A stretch of DNA of 64,000 nt from Sipunculus nudus (lineage: Eukaryota > Annelida > Sipuncula > Golfingiida > Sipunculidae), in assembly GCA_026874595.1 (NCBI GenBank), contig CM049317.1, positions 44,788,401 through 44,852,400 of the forward strand, given 5' to 3'. This document shows positions 48,986 through 61,638 of this stretch, in pieces; within the stretch, counting starts at the first letter, position 1, and every line of letters begins with the position of its first letter. Below the pieces are notes generated by a model that ran no database searches, was not told the origin of the DNA, and worked only from the letters and a program-made list of their open reading frames with translations. The position numbers were made by a program, and so were the translations under genes.

Positions 48986-49779
48986 ACATGTGCCTCGTAT
49001 TTCTTTTAACATTCAGGATTTGTTATTGCAGATGGCTTTAACAATGAACTCAGGATGAAAGAATCATATAGTCATTTACACATTAGGCTTTATTGATGCA
49101 AGTAAAAAATATCTAAAGTTAAAAAAAATACAAGAGATCAAGGATTATAAATATATATTAAAATGCAGACACTTAAAAGCAAAGATACTGCATTATTTGT
49201 GCGAGTTCGTGAAAAGATTGCTTCTATCCTGAGTTGGCGTAATAGATGATCGTATATTTTACGACGCTTCCCATAAATGATTCCCAGCGATCTCGCCACT
49301 AAAGGACTTTAGGTCATGGCGACAGTGGTACATGGGAATCTATCACTAACTTCCTTCTCACCGCAAGTCCTGAGGTATATCACTAACTAACCAGTCTGTT
49401 CCGCAGATGTCTCTTCAGTTTACTGGCCACTGTACTGAATAAAGGCCGGTTTCAAGATATACAAGTTCATGACTCTGCCGCCCGACTTAACGTTGATCAT
49501 ATATAATGTCTTTTAACACCTGATAAAGCAAACACCTAAGATTAAAGAAAATTCGAAAGAACTCTGCCCCTAAGTAAAATATTATAAGACAACCACCAAA
49601 ATCTGTTTAAACCATCCATGTTCGACGCTATAAAAGTAACAAACAACACTTTTCCCAAAAAAAAGTAAGACAGACTATAGGTAAAGAGGACTGAGAAGAA
49701 TAAGTCGGTCTAGAGAGACAGAGGACCAAGGACCAAAGGAATAGAGTGATAGAGGATAGAAGACCAAAACTAAATTAGA
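48986..49779. other. no recognisable feature
   Basis: AT-rich spacer between two minisatellites. Confidence 0.4.
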
Positions 49780-50475
49780 CAGAATACAGAAAAGACTCGA
49801 TTGACACTAAATTACATAGGCCACGACTATGGACTTATACTAAATTAGACGGACTATAACAGAAGACTGGCACTATATTAGACGGGCTTAAGAGAACTGA
49901 CACTATATTTGACGAACTACAACGACAGATGAATGACACTAAATCAGATGGGCTATTATAGATGACTGACTCTAAATTGGACGGACTAAAGAGGACTGAC
50001 ATCGATTTAGACGGACTACAACGAGAGAGGACTAAGACTAGAATAGACGGACTATGACATAAAACTGATACTGAATAAGCCGGACTACAACAGAGGACTG
50101 GCACTAAAGTAGACGGACTAAAGAGGACTGACTGTAAAGTAGACGGACTAAAGAGGACTGACACTAAATAAGACGGACTTAAGAAGACTGACACTAAAAT
50201 AGAAGGACTATGACAGAGGACTGACACTAAATCAGCAGGACTACAACAGAGGACTGACACTTATTTAGCTGGACTACATCAGAGGTCTGACACTAAAGTA
50301 GTAGACTAAAGAGGACTGACCCTAAATTAGAAGGACTATGACAATGGACTGACACTAAATCAGCAGGACTACAACAGTGGATGGACACTTATTAAGACGG
50401 ACTAAAGAGGACTGACACTGAATTAGACAGACAGAGGAATTACACTAAATTAAACGGACTACAACGACAAACGAC
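49780..50475. repeat. minisatellite, 30-36-bp units
   Basis: Units contain GACTGACACTAAAT followed by AGACGGACTA and either AAGAG or a longer ACAACAGAG connector, giving 30- and 36-bp classes that are both multiples of three. Consequently the minus strand keeps an open frame for 141 codons (49835-50260) of the form SPSxLVSVL. It is most simply a read-through of the array. Confidence 0.85.
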
Positions 50476-50602
50476 AGGAACAAAATCAAATGATCATAAA
50501 CTTAATGGAATCATTTTTGAAATGTCATCCTTATGAAAATATTCAAATTTGGTAAAAGCAAAATATGACGACCGATATCTTTGAACACATCATTAATCAG
50601 AC

Positions 50603-50816
50603 CAGGGGCGACCTAACGAATAAATGTAATGCATTTAATTTACCTAAGAATGCACGATTACAACCTAATTTTTTTTCTACACCTGGGAGGGGGGACCCCC
50701 TCCCAATCCCTCCCCTCGGCGCTCCGCACCTCGGCTCACCTGCTCCGCGGCCTCGCAGTGTGAGCCCCCACCCCGTCCCCCCTCCCCGCTATTCTAAATT
50801 CCTGTATCCGCCCCTG
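50603..50816. mobile_element. 214-bp MITE, hAT-like termini
   Basis: It starts CAGGGGCG and ends CGCCCCTG, an 8-bp inverted terminus. It is flanked by the 5-bp direct repeat CAGAC (50598-50602 and 50817-50821). On the minus strand the end reads CAGGGGCGGATACAGGAATT, a motif I know from abundant hAT-type MITEs. hAT normally makes 8-bp duplications, so the superfamily is tentative. The interior is very C-rich on the plus strand. Confidence 0.6.
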
Positions 50817-50929
50817 CAGACGCAATGTCTGGTACCAGATAGCCCAGGATGTAATAGTGTTATAAACTGATTTATGTTTCATGGAATTTACGAATAGGTA
50901 TAACTTATCTAGACATTCTCTATGGCTCA

Positions 50930-51058
50930 GGTGATAGAGGACCCGGAGAACACCACCGGTCTTGGGCGGGAAACTACTACCCACTCTCATAACAACTTCG
51001 GGGATCGAACCCGGGTCGCCAGCGGAGAGAGCCGAGCGTTTGCCCTCGACTGTCGAGA
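50930..51058 (-). mobile_element. SINE family 2, copy b
   Basis: Minus strand: GTCGAGGGCAAACGCTCGG, CTCTCTCCGCTGGCGACCCG with T-arm GGGTTCGATCCCC, then ATGAGAGTGGGTAGTAG and TCTCCGGGTCCTC. It aligns along its length with 17722-17850 and has a better preserved B box. Confidence 0.65.
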
Positions 51059-52640
51059 ATCGGCGCAGATATCAGCATCAAATCTCATATTAATATATAT
51101 GATGATAACAATACATTATAATAAATTTTTATAAAAAAACTCCTCCACCTTAATCCAAAATTTTACACGGACTAAGGAAGAAGTTTAAAAATACTTGTTT
51201 AATTTGAAGGAACATAACGGCTTGAATAATAGGAAACTGGGGGAGATACAAGGAAAAATATTGCATGTTAAAGCGCTAATTGGTATCCCTTAATATAAAG
51301 CCACAGTTTCCCTTTCAAGAATGAAATGACCAGTTTCTTTAATTACTTTGTCCGTTGATTAGATATTTGGTAGTCCGATGCGTAGACAAATGTCGAGGTA
51401 AATTAGTATTCATGTTTTATTACGTGTCCGTTCTGGCTTTGTTAGATCGTTTATCAGAGAGGTTGTTCATGGCACCTCCTCAGATACGTAATCTGATAGT
51501 TAGCAACTTTGCACGGCAGGAAAGCTGTTAAATCAATTCATATTTGATATGACAATCTTTGCTCGTTATAGGCAAGGGGTCCGTACTGGCCAAATTATAA
51601 AATAAAAAGAGAAAACAATTGATCGAAAATGATCAAAATAGTCTTTTTTATAAATTTGTTCGTTTGTCCTGTTTGTCACTTTGTTACCTCATAGTCCTTG
51701 TTTTTACAGTGAGTGTGATGCCTACATTTAGCTACGTGTATACCTCATACTGCTTGAAAAGAATATGTTATCAATACACCTTGATTCATTATAATGTTTA
51801 ACATCTATCGGCTAACCTTTTAGATTTGGAGTATATCTTGTATAATACAAGTAATGAGCATTAAATTACGAAAATAATAATGGCAAGTTAACGTGGGCTT
51901 ATTTGGGAAATAACTTAGTCGAGGGTTAGTGGCACCTAAGGGTGAGCGTATACGCAAAGACAGTGCCCAATGTCTGTGTATCACTCCAAAAAGAATGCGA
52001 CTGTTGGGACCTCCCGATTATAAATCCAAGCAATTATAAACATGAGACCCGCTGGTAAGGTACACCGAGCCTGGCTAACGTCGAAAAATCATGTGCTACC
52101 GCCATGCCACGAAAACCCAAACCGAAATAGAATTCTGCAGCTGTACATTTTTAGATTAAATTCATGTTCTATAAATGAAAGCGTTTACCACAATCAAAAC
52201 TATCAAAAATATAACTGTATGGCCCAAACAGTATATGATTAAGGTGATGGGTGCTCTGTCTTACATTTTAACATGATTCTAGATCTAGGACTTGAGTAAA
52301 TAATTTTGAGGTGAGATGTAAAAAATAGTTTCTGGGTTGTCCCTGAATGTGCAGTTAGAAATTTCTAGGTCTTACGGTTACGGTTTCTGCCTTATCAACG
52401 TACAGACTGCTTCATTTGAAGGTCTCAAAAATAAAGAAAAAATTGCGTAAAAATAAGAAAAAAATATACAGGTGGCGCTTCCAGTCTTCAGAAATTGATG
52501 AAACACTATTTGATCAATTTGTTTTGAAAGAATCATGGTCATCAATGCAATTGTTATTCAGATATTTGAGCTTTTGTACCAATGTTTTAATTATTCTTGG
52601 GGTTCTTACGAGCCCCATAACTCAGAGAATATAGGTCACA
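51059..52640. other. no recognisable feature
   Basis: AT-rich sequence without clear arrays, termini or exons. Confidence 0.4.
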
Positions 52641-52650
52641 GTGTTACAGA

Positions 52651-53397
52651 TGTCTCTTTTATTGTATCAGCAGTCTTACATGTGTATGTGCAACGCTAGC
52701 ATTTCCCGTTGCTATGCCGGCATAGCCCGGCCCACGCGTGCGGCCCACGTGTTAACACAGCGGCCATGCTAATCTGGGGCTTTCTCGCCTGGCCTAGGCC
52801 GGGTCGGCCCACGTGTAAACCCTGACATGTACAAACACAGCGTGCTTGTTCTAGATGTTTCCTGTATCGCGTGTGTACTGTGTATTATGTTAGGTTCTTT
52901 GGATTGTTCGGGAAATGGAAAGTTCTCCGCTTGGGGTGAGAAGTTATAAATAGGGGGCTGTGTTTTAGAGCCGGGGAAGAGGAGAGAAATATTCCAGCGG
53001 ACACAGAGGCGTTTTTGACCTTTTCCGATAGGTGCGGCAATTATAGGTTTTCTACTAAATTTGTGACAGATCTTATACAGTCTTCAGTTTGCTTTCGGGA
53101 TTATGACAGGAACTTCACTTTGGGATAACAACGGATTGATTTTGAGAATGAACTTGACTGTTATTCTCTGAGAAGATTTATGTGAACTGTTAATCTGGGT
53201 TGTAAGAGATGGTATCCAGGTACTGTACACTTTATTTATATACTTGTATTGATTTACTGTTGTACTGTTGGTATACTGTGTAATTGTATTGATTTAGTGT
53301 ATTGTAATGTTAGGATTGATTTAAGAATAAATTATAATAATTTGTTAACAAAAAACACTGACTTCTTTATTCATTCCCCTAGAAATTTCACGCTTCT
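52651..53397 (+). mobile_element. probable solo LTR
   Basis: A block of about 750 bp lies between 10-bp direct repeats GTGTTACAGA (52641-52650 and 53398-53407). It has GC-rich sequence with repeated CGGCCCACGTGT (two copies), then TATAAATA at 52945-52952, then AATAAA at 53326-53331, the U3-R-U5 order of an LTR. No primer-binding site or coding region follows. The ends do not show clean TG...CA, and a 10-bp duplication is longer than usual for LTRs. A cellular promoter is an alternative reading. Confidence 0.35.
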
Positions 53398-53409
53398 GTG
53401 TTACAGAAT

Positions 53410-54562
53410 CTGATTTTTTTTATCCCCATTACAAAATTATGTTCGTCACGACTACGTGATCTGTTGATATTAGGTTCCGTAACAACAGTAATATGAATTC
53501 AGGTTTTCAAGGAGATTTTTTATTGACCTTCATTAATTTTCAGTTAGGAGTTTCTCATATTTTCTCTTAAATGAATCTGGCCGAAGCAATGTATTTTCTT
53601 AACAAATTTTTAGTGTTTTGTTCCTTATCTTTCTTACTCTATTTCTAATTCCATACATCTTCTAAATACACACAAACCATTATTATGTGAAGGAATTATA
53701 TAAAAAATAATGTGCACAAATCTCATTAACAAAAATAATCTTCGTTAATGGCAAACGATTGGAAAGATCTGATATCATTTAAAATATTAGTCTTTGAAGA
53801 TACACGATCCATAATTATTCATTATATCAGCCTTTACTTTTTCTATGTTGCCTTCGACCATGGATCCTCTAATTCACGAAGGGTTTTTTTAGAGATAATT
53901 CTCCTTTCGCGTATACCTCTCGAATCTGAAATCCTCGTGAACACAATAAAGGCAACCACAGTGTGTTTTTATCATTCTTTCTTGTCATAGAGACGATGTA
54001 TATACAATTATTAAAATGTTTTGTTCATTTTTTTCCTTTCACGTAAAGGATAAATTTTTAAATATTTTGTGAACTATTTTTCTTTGTTATGGAGATCTGT
54101 TAACCTGTATCACCTTGTTTGGCTCGCTGGAGCTCCGTATCACATCTTCCGCTCTGGGTTAATGTACAAGACGTAGAGCCGTGTCACTCAGGCCATGCCT
54201 GCCCGCTCGGGTTATTTTTAGCAGCAACTTCAAGGGAAACGATTTACAGTTTGAAGGACACATTAACTTTCCCTGCTCCCCTTCGACCAGATGTACAGTT
54301 TGAGGCACACACTATTTTAACCCTTTAAGATGAACATCGACAGAGAAACAATGAATTGACAGATGTTTGTCTGAGTGAGCCTCGTCCTGAGGACCCACGT
54401 GCTCCACAAGGCTAATAACCCTGCCCATTTTTTGAACCATGTATGTGTTTGGTCAGCCATGACAAAATCATATCCTGAATAGAAATTTTCTCAATAAAGA
54501 AAGTAATATAAATGGTTGAAAAAAAATAGACTATCATTAGAATTCAAGCTGTGTATTATATG
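53410..54562. other. no recognisable feature
   Basis: AT-rich. A GC-richer patch at 54110-54330 has a 69-codon frame without clear signals. Confidence 0.4.
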
Positions 54563-54745
54563 TACAGTGAAACCACTATAACGTTGGCACCCAAGGGGCT
54601 GTGGCAAACTGCTCACAACAAAGAGGTGTCCACTGTTTGGATCATCAGTGTAACATAATTAAGAACGAGAAAATCAGGACTTTCAAAAACCGCCCACATC
54701 ATAGAGGTGCCCACTTTATAGAGGTGTCCACAAGGAGGGCTAAAC
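54563..54745 (+). mobile_element. pogo-like or related DNA transposon end fragment
   Basis: TACAGTGAAACCACTATAAC followed by echoes AGAGGTGTCCACT, AGAGGTGCCCACTT and AGAGGTGTCCAC matches a widespread terminus type in which AGAGGTGTCC motifs repeat behind a CAGTGAAACC end. The opposite terminus was not found, so the copy is truncated. The family is assigned from memory. Confidence 0.45.
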
Positions 54746-57700
54746 ATTCTTATTACCTTCCAACCTTTTTTCTCATATTATTCATAAAATGTCATTGTGT
54801 GAATAAAATATATGTATTTATTTTAAATGTAACTACCTATTTTATTCAAAGGGGTTATATAAATATTTTATTATGAGATTTTTTAGGTCTTTATTTAAAT
54901 TATCATTCAAAAGACTTAAGATTTTTCACTTCTGTACATATTATATTCGTGACACGAGCTTCAGTAATACACTATAGATATCCCTCAACATTTCAATACA
55001 TATTTGTATTTTAATAATCAAATATTGCTTCCTTTCTTTTAGCAGTGTACAACGTGGTTAGAAACATAAGTATATTTTGATTAACATAAACATTATTATT
55101 AACATTGTCTTGGGGAAGACAATTTTTTAAACTTTACACGATATGCCTAGAGACCTCTTATATGCCCGATAATGTTAAATTCAATGTATTTTTTTTCGAT
55201 ACAAATAAGTCTATTAAATTATTCTGTTCGTTAAAATACTAATTAAAGTTTGCCTTTGTCATTTTTATAAATTTTTCCATGAGAACCATCTATAATCGTT
55301 ATTTTTTTTATAATCCATAATCGCTATTTTCATCTTGCAGTGCCGTATACACCATGCAGCTGTAGTGACCCAGGCCTTTTTGCCATTGTAACGTCATTGT
55401 TTTAAAAATTTAAAAATCCAAATCCAAGTAAACACATATTCAGGTAACCTCTGTTTATATCTAAGCATACAGATACATATCACAATTATACCCCATCAAG
55501 TGCTTCATAGATTGAAAATTGGATACCTAGAACTTATGCTGGACATTGACACTTTATAAATATTACAGAGAACACGATAAGGTCGTTGCAGAATATTTCA
55601 AATATTATTATAAAATATGGTGAATGTAATGATCCGATATCCCTTTGTACTTATTTTCACTCGTAATATATATATATAAGTTTTGTCATATTGTAAACTA
55701 TATAAAAAAATCTATGCCTGTATTGAGATTAATAAAGTTAATATTTACCTGTAATTTTTATATCTCTTGTTCAGTGCATTCATCAATGAACATTAGTACA
55801 TTCATTGATCAATTTCACGGTGATAATGATCATTCAACATGAACATTTTATATGAAGCAAAGCTCTTGCACATGCCTGCATAAGATAATCCTCTAACGTG
55901 TATCCATGGCAACGACTGGCTGCATTTGTAAGCTAGTTGAGCTTGATTACTTAAGTATAACAGTAATTATGTACAATTCTGTGGACGACAGTCTGTCCGT
56001 GTATCAAGTCGCTGCCGAACTTGTAAAGGGCACTGGTTACATCATATCACGAATGTCAACTTAATATTTCGTGAAACTAAAATAAACTCTCACTAATAAA
56101 TTACAGGCACATCTCACACACGATCACACTTAAAGTACAGTTTTATCCGATAAATTACGCTCCCATAAATTGAGCCAATTATCACTTCCATTTAAGTGCA
56201 AGTGTCTAAAGAAACGAATTTATGTCTCACAGTCCGTACAAGGTAAAAGGCTTTCATTAAGAGCCCTTGCGTCATCAAGGTTTAATCAAGTAATGGAAAC
56301 CGAGGCAAACTGGAAGAACAAAAATTTAACGGCTTTATTTCTAAAGTTCTGGTAATGCAGAAACTTGATATATTTAACTCACACATGTGCATAAGGTAAG
56401 TGCATTGTATACAAGGTATACATTGTTATAATGCGTAAGTGAAATATCCATGTATGAATGTCATTTTGACTTGGAGAGAAGCAAAAGAATAAGGGCTAGG
56501 CATTCAAGTTATATCTGATCCCCCGATATAGCGCGAGATCACCTCACGTTTTCTTGTATTTTTAATTGGATGAAAAAAGCCGGAATAAAGAACTGAAGGC
56601 CGCTGGGAAAAGAGACTTGGGTTAACTATACTGCCGATTAGCTTTAATATGTGTTCATCTGAGGTAAAAAAAAGTCATATTATATTTGAAATCTAAAAGT
56701 TAAATACTTCTAGATAACATTGTAGTAATAATTATTATTAAACAATAATAATCGCTAAAGTTGCAGTATCAGTTTATATGTCACCTCACTTTTTTTCTCT
56801 GCTGGATGTTTAACTGAGTGTGAATGCCTAAATGTCTAATTTATCATCATCAGATAATTTATGTCATCATACACGAAGCTAATAAGACTGGTTTGATTTT
56901 CCTTCTTGTAAAGAACATAAATTACCCGCCAGCACTTAGAAGTGTTGTCTTAGAAATCTGCTGTAGCAGTCAAACATCCAATTATCGAAAACATATTTCT
57001 AATCTTATAATTTCCGGGATGCCATGGTTATAATTAGGTAATTTAAAGATGCTGGTTTTAACAAAGCCACGGTAAATTGCACTCTACGTCAACACAATTT
57101 ACCCGTAGTAGTTTGCGGGATATGGCCATTAAAGGGATAAGATGTCCTTTAATAATTCTAGCACCAAGAATTAAGGCGTCATATACAAGTGCATTAAAAG
57201 CAAGTTTTGTCTCCTGTTCGGTTTGATAAGGTAATGCGATGAAACACTAAGGGAAAATCAAATTCAGTTAAAAAGATTCTAATTTTCGAATACATCCATG
57301 GACACCTTTTATAGGGAAAAACAGTTACTAACTGAAGGAAATACAAGTATCATGTGACAGTCTCTATGTTTTGGTATTTATTAATTTCATTTATTTCTCT
57401 GTAAACTAGATTAGGAATCAATACCCCTGCACCTAATGACGCACAGCGCAAAGCGTATAATAAGGTCCCGGAAAAATCATCACTCACAGTTCACACTGGG
57501 ATTTTTCTGACATTTTTAATTGGAATTTAATGATTAGCTAAAGTGCCGCCATCAATAATACAGCCCTCGGTGGGATCCATTCAACATAAAGCGACATTAA
57601 ATTGTCGTGAAATGTTTGTTTATGAACTGTGGTTCTTTTTAGTGGGAATATGTGAAGAGATAAATCATGGGGCATGATTGTTCAGAACATGTAAGGGGGA

Positions 57701-58828
57701 CATTCTACAGAAGCCACACAACCACCCCCCCCCCCCCCCCCCAACCCCACCCATTCCTCCGAAGTGAGGAGACAAACTCAAAATCTCGTCCGGACATTTC
57801 CCCTTTATAATATACAAGACAATAGTCCTTTTATTGAATATCATTTTCTTCATTATTTATAAACATTATAGAATACATGTATATATTTTCTTTATAGACT
57901 TTTTTTGTAATTTCTTGCTAATCTTATGTACTTTGAACTAAAGGTAATATTCCTACCACGAAAGTTGTTTAATAACACCCCTGTGACGAATTAATGAGGC
58001 CGTTTATTTACATGATATATTTGATCATCCTGATAAAAACTGGTTTGTTTATTGTACGTGCGGAAATTGAAGGGTTATCAGTTGTGAGTTTATGAAGCAA
58101 AACAATCTTTAATCATTTACTATACTCAAGTTTGTCCGATTTGCTGGAATGCAACCGACCATTTTGGCGGGCCCCACATTTCATAAACACGCGGGTATAA
58201 GCTAAACGGACATCTTGTATATCGGAAAAGGCCGCTTCAACACTGCTTATCTTGATTACTGGCTGTCACACCCCCGAAAGAATGGACTTTACACGGTCTT
58301 TTAAACGGTGGACTTAACCAGCTGAAACTCACAAATACACACAAAAGATGAGAAAGACGTATGTATTATAAACGATTAAAGTATAATAAAATCAAACTAA
58401 AAATTCTCTGGAGAGGCGTTACACATGAAAGGTATAATAACCCCTAGAATCCATATGATTACAAAGATTCGCCGAGTCCTGAATAATCCCGACACTCCCC
58501 GTAAGTACAAATCACAGAAAGTTAGCCTGGCACCATGACCGCTAGTCACATGATCGCCGTACACGTGACTTCGGTATGTACTGAGTGCAGACCTTTTATA
58601 ACTGTATACAAACACACAAACGCTTCTCGCCTCAAATCAAATACTGGCTTGTCATAGCTAGTCCCCATTCCTGACGTTCACGTTTATCTGAATCACTTGC
58701 ATATAGGCTCACAGCCTTTTTGTAACATAAATGAGACTATGTCTGTCACTACAGTATTACCCTGGATATATCCGGCACTCTGTACCCAAATATGCCACCG
58801 CGCACGAATATATTCGCCACCATTCACA
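54746..58828. other. no recognisable gene
   Basis: AT-rich throughout. It contains a C18 run at 57725-57742. Open frames at 55645-55842, 56170-56355 and 56824-57033 lack supporting signals, although a GTAAGT donor-like site lies at about 56395. Confidence 0.4.
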
Positions 58829-59077
58829 ATGATCATCGTATCAATCATCCTGGGCTGTTTGCTTGGCTTCACCTCGGCAGAAATAAATCGGCTGTTTACA
58901 AGTCCTTCTGTAAACACAACTCACAAGTCCGTTAATGAGATTTACGTTGGTCGCCCGCAGAGTCTGACCTACAACGCAGCGGGATATCGTCCCTCAGCTG
59001 ATCAGTTCACAAACAATCTTAGACCCTCCTCTGGACCGACAAACTGTCAGATTACACCATCTAGCGGGCTGACCTAG
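58829..59077 (+). CDS. weak candidate secreted peptide frame
   Basis: Within a 126-codon open frame starting at 58697, an internal ATG begins MIIVSIILGCLLGFTSAEIN, a textbook-looking signal peptide with a likely cleavage after TSA. A Ser/Asn/Thr-rich stretch ending ITPSSGLT follows. The region is GC-richer than its flanks and partly open on the minus strand too. No family was recognised, and the frame length is near what chance allows. Confidence 0.25.
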   Translation: MIIVSIILGCLLGFTSAEINRLFTSPSVNTTHKSVNEIYVGRPQSLTYNAAGYRPSADQFTNNLRPSSGPTNCQITPSSGLT

Positions 59078-60245
59078 GAGATTATATACGGCTGCTTAGG
59101 TCACACATCCTGACCAGCCTTGGTCCATTGCCTTACAATATTATGTGACCTGTCGTCCAATGCATGGATACTAAAATTGATACTCCTCCAGAGACCATAT
59201 CATAGAGAAAATTAAGCATGCAGGTGCGTTGCCTTTGAAATATAAAGCAAACAATACTACTACAGGAACTGTCTGGATCAAAACCGGCAAGAACCGATTC
59301 TCACGGAATTACAACTGTACTGAAATCAACATCAAATAAAACACCTGGGTTCTCTAAAGCTACTTTCCCACGCTAACATCGATAAAAGATACGGCATACC
59401 AATAAACAACAAATCATAGAAACAATCATCTGGTGATACTATCCTTACTTGAATGTGCAATACCATAAAAAAAAATAAATAAGTCACAGTTCTCTGGTGA
59501 CACTGACCCCTGTTTATTTACATTAATCAGGACAAGCCCAGCAACTCAGGTTACCTAAGTACCAATGGGTAAGATCTGTGATCATAAACTACGCCTCTTT
59601 CTGAGTTTAACACACACAGACAGACTTGACTTTTACTGACTTTTCATACACAATTAATAATTAAAATTAAAGCAGAAGTAAGTGAACAAATCAGAGCATA
59701 ATATGGATTAAGGTACATAACTGTCATTTGTGCGATCAAATTTCAGCTAACCAAACAAAGTCAAATTACAAACAGTTTTTAGTTTTTAGCACTTACCGAA
59801 CATTTAAATAAACGCTCATTTGTCCAATCATAATAAAAATTTAAGAAGATGATCAATGTGCAATAAAAACGTCTGAGATATGTAAAGGCATCTTAAATAT
59901 CTTATTGTTAAATATACCCTTGTTGCTCTTGATTTTTAAATGCTCAATCAATAAATAAATATATTAAATCATAAATATATATTTATATATAGAAAATTTA
60001 AGAGACTGAATTCTGAATATTCAAAACCTTTATACATCTTATCGACTTAACGTTATCTATATACAGAATGTAAAGCTTGAATGCAGCAAGGCAGTTTGGC
60101 AGTACCAAAAAGGTGGTACTGAAGGCTCAAGTTCAGAATTATAAATAAAAATGTTTATGTATAAGAATTCAATGGGATATATTTCTTGAACTTTTTTACA
60201 ACGATGAATACATTATTGACAGGTCAATTTTCTACAAATCTCTTT

Positions 60246-60247
<2 letters not shown>

Positions 60248-60308
<61 letters not shown>
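60248..60308. repeat. (TA)n microsatellite
   Basis: About 30 TA dinucleotides with one TG interruption and a TACA end. Confidence 0.95.
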
Positions 60309-60403
60309 CATGGACTGCAGCCGGTGGGAACAAAATTTTCTGTGTATTTATGTTTCATTCCTCTATACAATAAACCAGCATAGCTATTCTTACATCTTTC
60401 TCT

Positions 60404-60440
60404 GTCTCTCTCTCTCTCCCTCTCTCTGTCTCTCTGTCTG

Positions 60441-60508
<68 letters not shown>
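60404..60508. repeat. compound (CT)n-(TA)n microsatellite
   Basis: A CT-rich tract of about 78 bp with some GT and CC interruptions passes directly into about 13 TA units. On the minus strand this gives an RERERE/YIYIYI frame that is not a gene. Confidence 0.95.
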
Positions 60509-61096
60509 ATCAAATACGCCCAATATATATTTTGTCTCACAAGCACACATAAATACATGTATAATACCAATGTTTAGAGCCCACATCCCAGCTGTAACTG
60601 ACGTAGTATAACAATACCATATATTCTGGGTATTCATCACGGTCCACCTGCAGAAGCCATGTTATTGAGATTTTGCAGGGATGACATTAAACTTTGGTTT
60701 ATGTTTTAAATAAGCCGTTTTTTACAGTTCCCGGCAGCTTTCTTTTCTTAGACCTCAGCCACCTCTATTTTGTTCATCCATTTTCAAATACTTATTGATT
60801 TTGTGAATCCTACATCCCCTTGACAACAGGCTCAGAGAATGTCTGGAAAACAGAATCAATTATATTTATTTGGAATATGAGGCAAACCGGTGCGAAGCAA
60901 CAGGTATTTTTATTCAAATCTGTCCGTGTGTACGCGTGTTTCATGGATTTTGTTTAAACAACATAAGTGTGATTTTTTATAATTGCTTATATCGTAGTGT
61001 TATACTTCATTACAATCACTCCACGGGGCTCGTTTTCATTGTTTCTAAGGCGTCTTTATTTGTAGCATTCATGAAAGATAAAAGTACGAAGTTTTA

Positions 61097-61310
61097 TCAG
61101 AAACTAGAGAGCGCAGACCTCCGCCAAGGCAGCTAATAACCCTTATATGACATTATCAGAAAAGCAGGATTGTTCCTTTAAAAAAAGTCTGGATCTCGAT
61201 CACCGCCAAATTTTAATCAATTATTTGTTCCTTGTATCACAGCAGAGATATCCTGGAAATTTCATCAAAATCTATTGATATATTTTTGTGTAATATTTGC
61301 AAGGCAGTCC
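61097..61310 (+). mobile_element. RTE-like non-LTR debris
   Basis: CTAGAGAGCGCAGACCTCCG followed by GGATCTCGATCACCGCC, TTGTTCCTTGTATCA and GGAAATTTCATCAAAATC matches, in order, a repeat signature I know from many invertebrate genomes (…CATTTCCTGAAAATTTCATCAAAATC…). No coding part remains. The assignment is from memory, but the motif order is distinctive. Confidence 0.5.
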
Positions 61311-61638
61311 TTCGAATCGTTGTCTTTGGAGTGATGAGACAGTGTGGTCCAGAGATTTAATTGTGTTTTGCGAAAACGGTACATACCTATCGATATACTA
61401 GTACTGTTTATCTAGTATATTTATGGTCGACAGGGAGACGTCTAACAAATAGGTAAAACGAAAACATCTGCAGGCTAACACATTGACACTGGAGAACCTG
61501 ACATAAATGAGCCCTCGAAACCCAGACGAAGGCTGGTTAAAAGATTACAGTAGCGTCCTTGACAACAAGATGTGAGAACCTCAACGAAACAAAAGTGTTT
61601 TGTTTTACTTTTGAAAATCTGACTGTCCACGCTAATTC

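Noticed and set aside
48191-49012. Plus- and minus-strand frames of SDRLFGCLIG or DNQTTDQTT type
   Set aside because: Read-through of the 20-bp array, with a 60-bp coding period forced by the unit length.
60186-60570. Frames rich in YIYI, SLSL or RERE
   Set aside because: Translations of TA and CT microsatellites.
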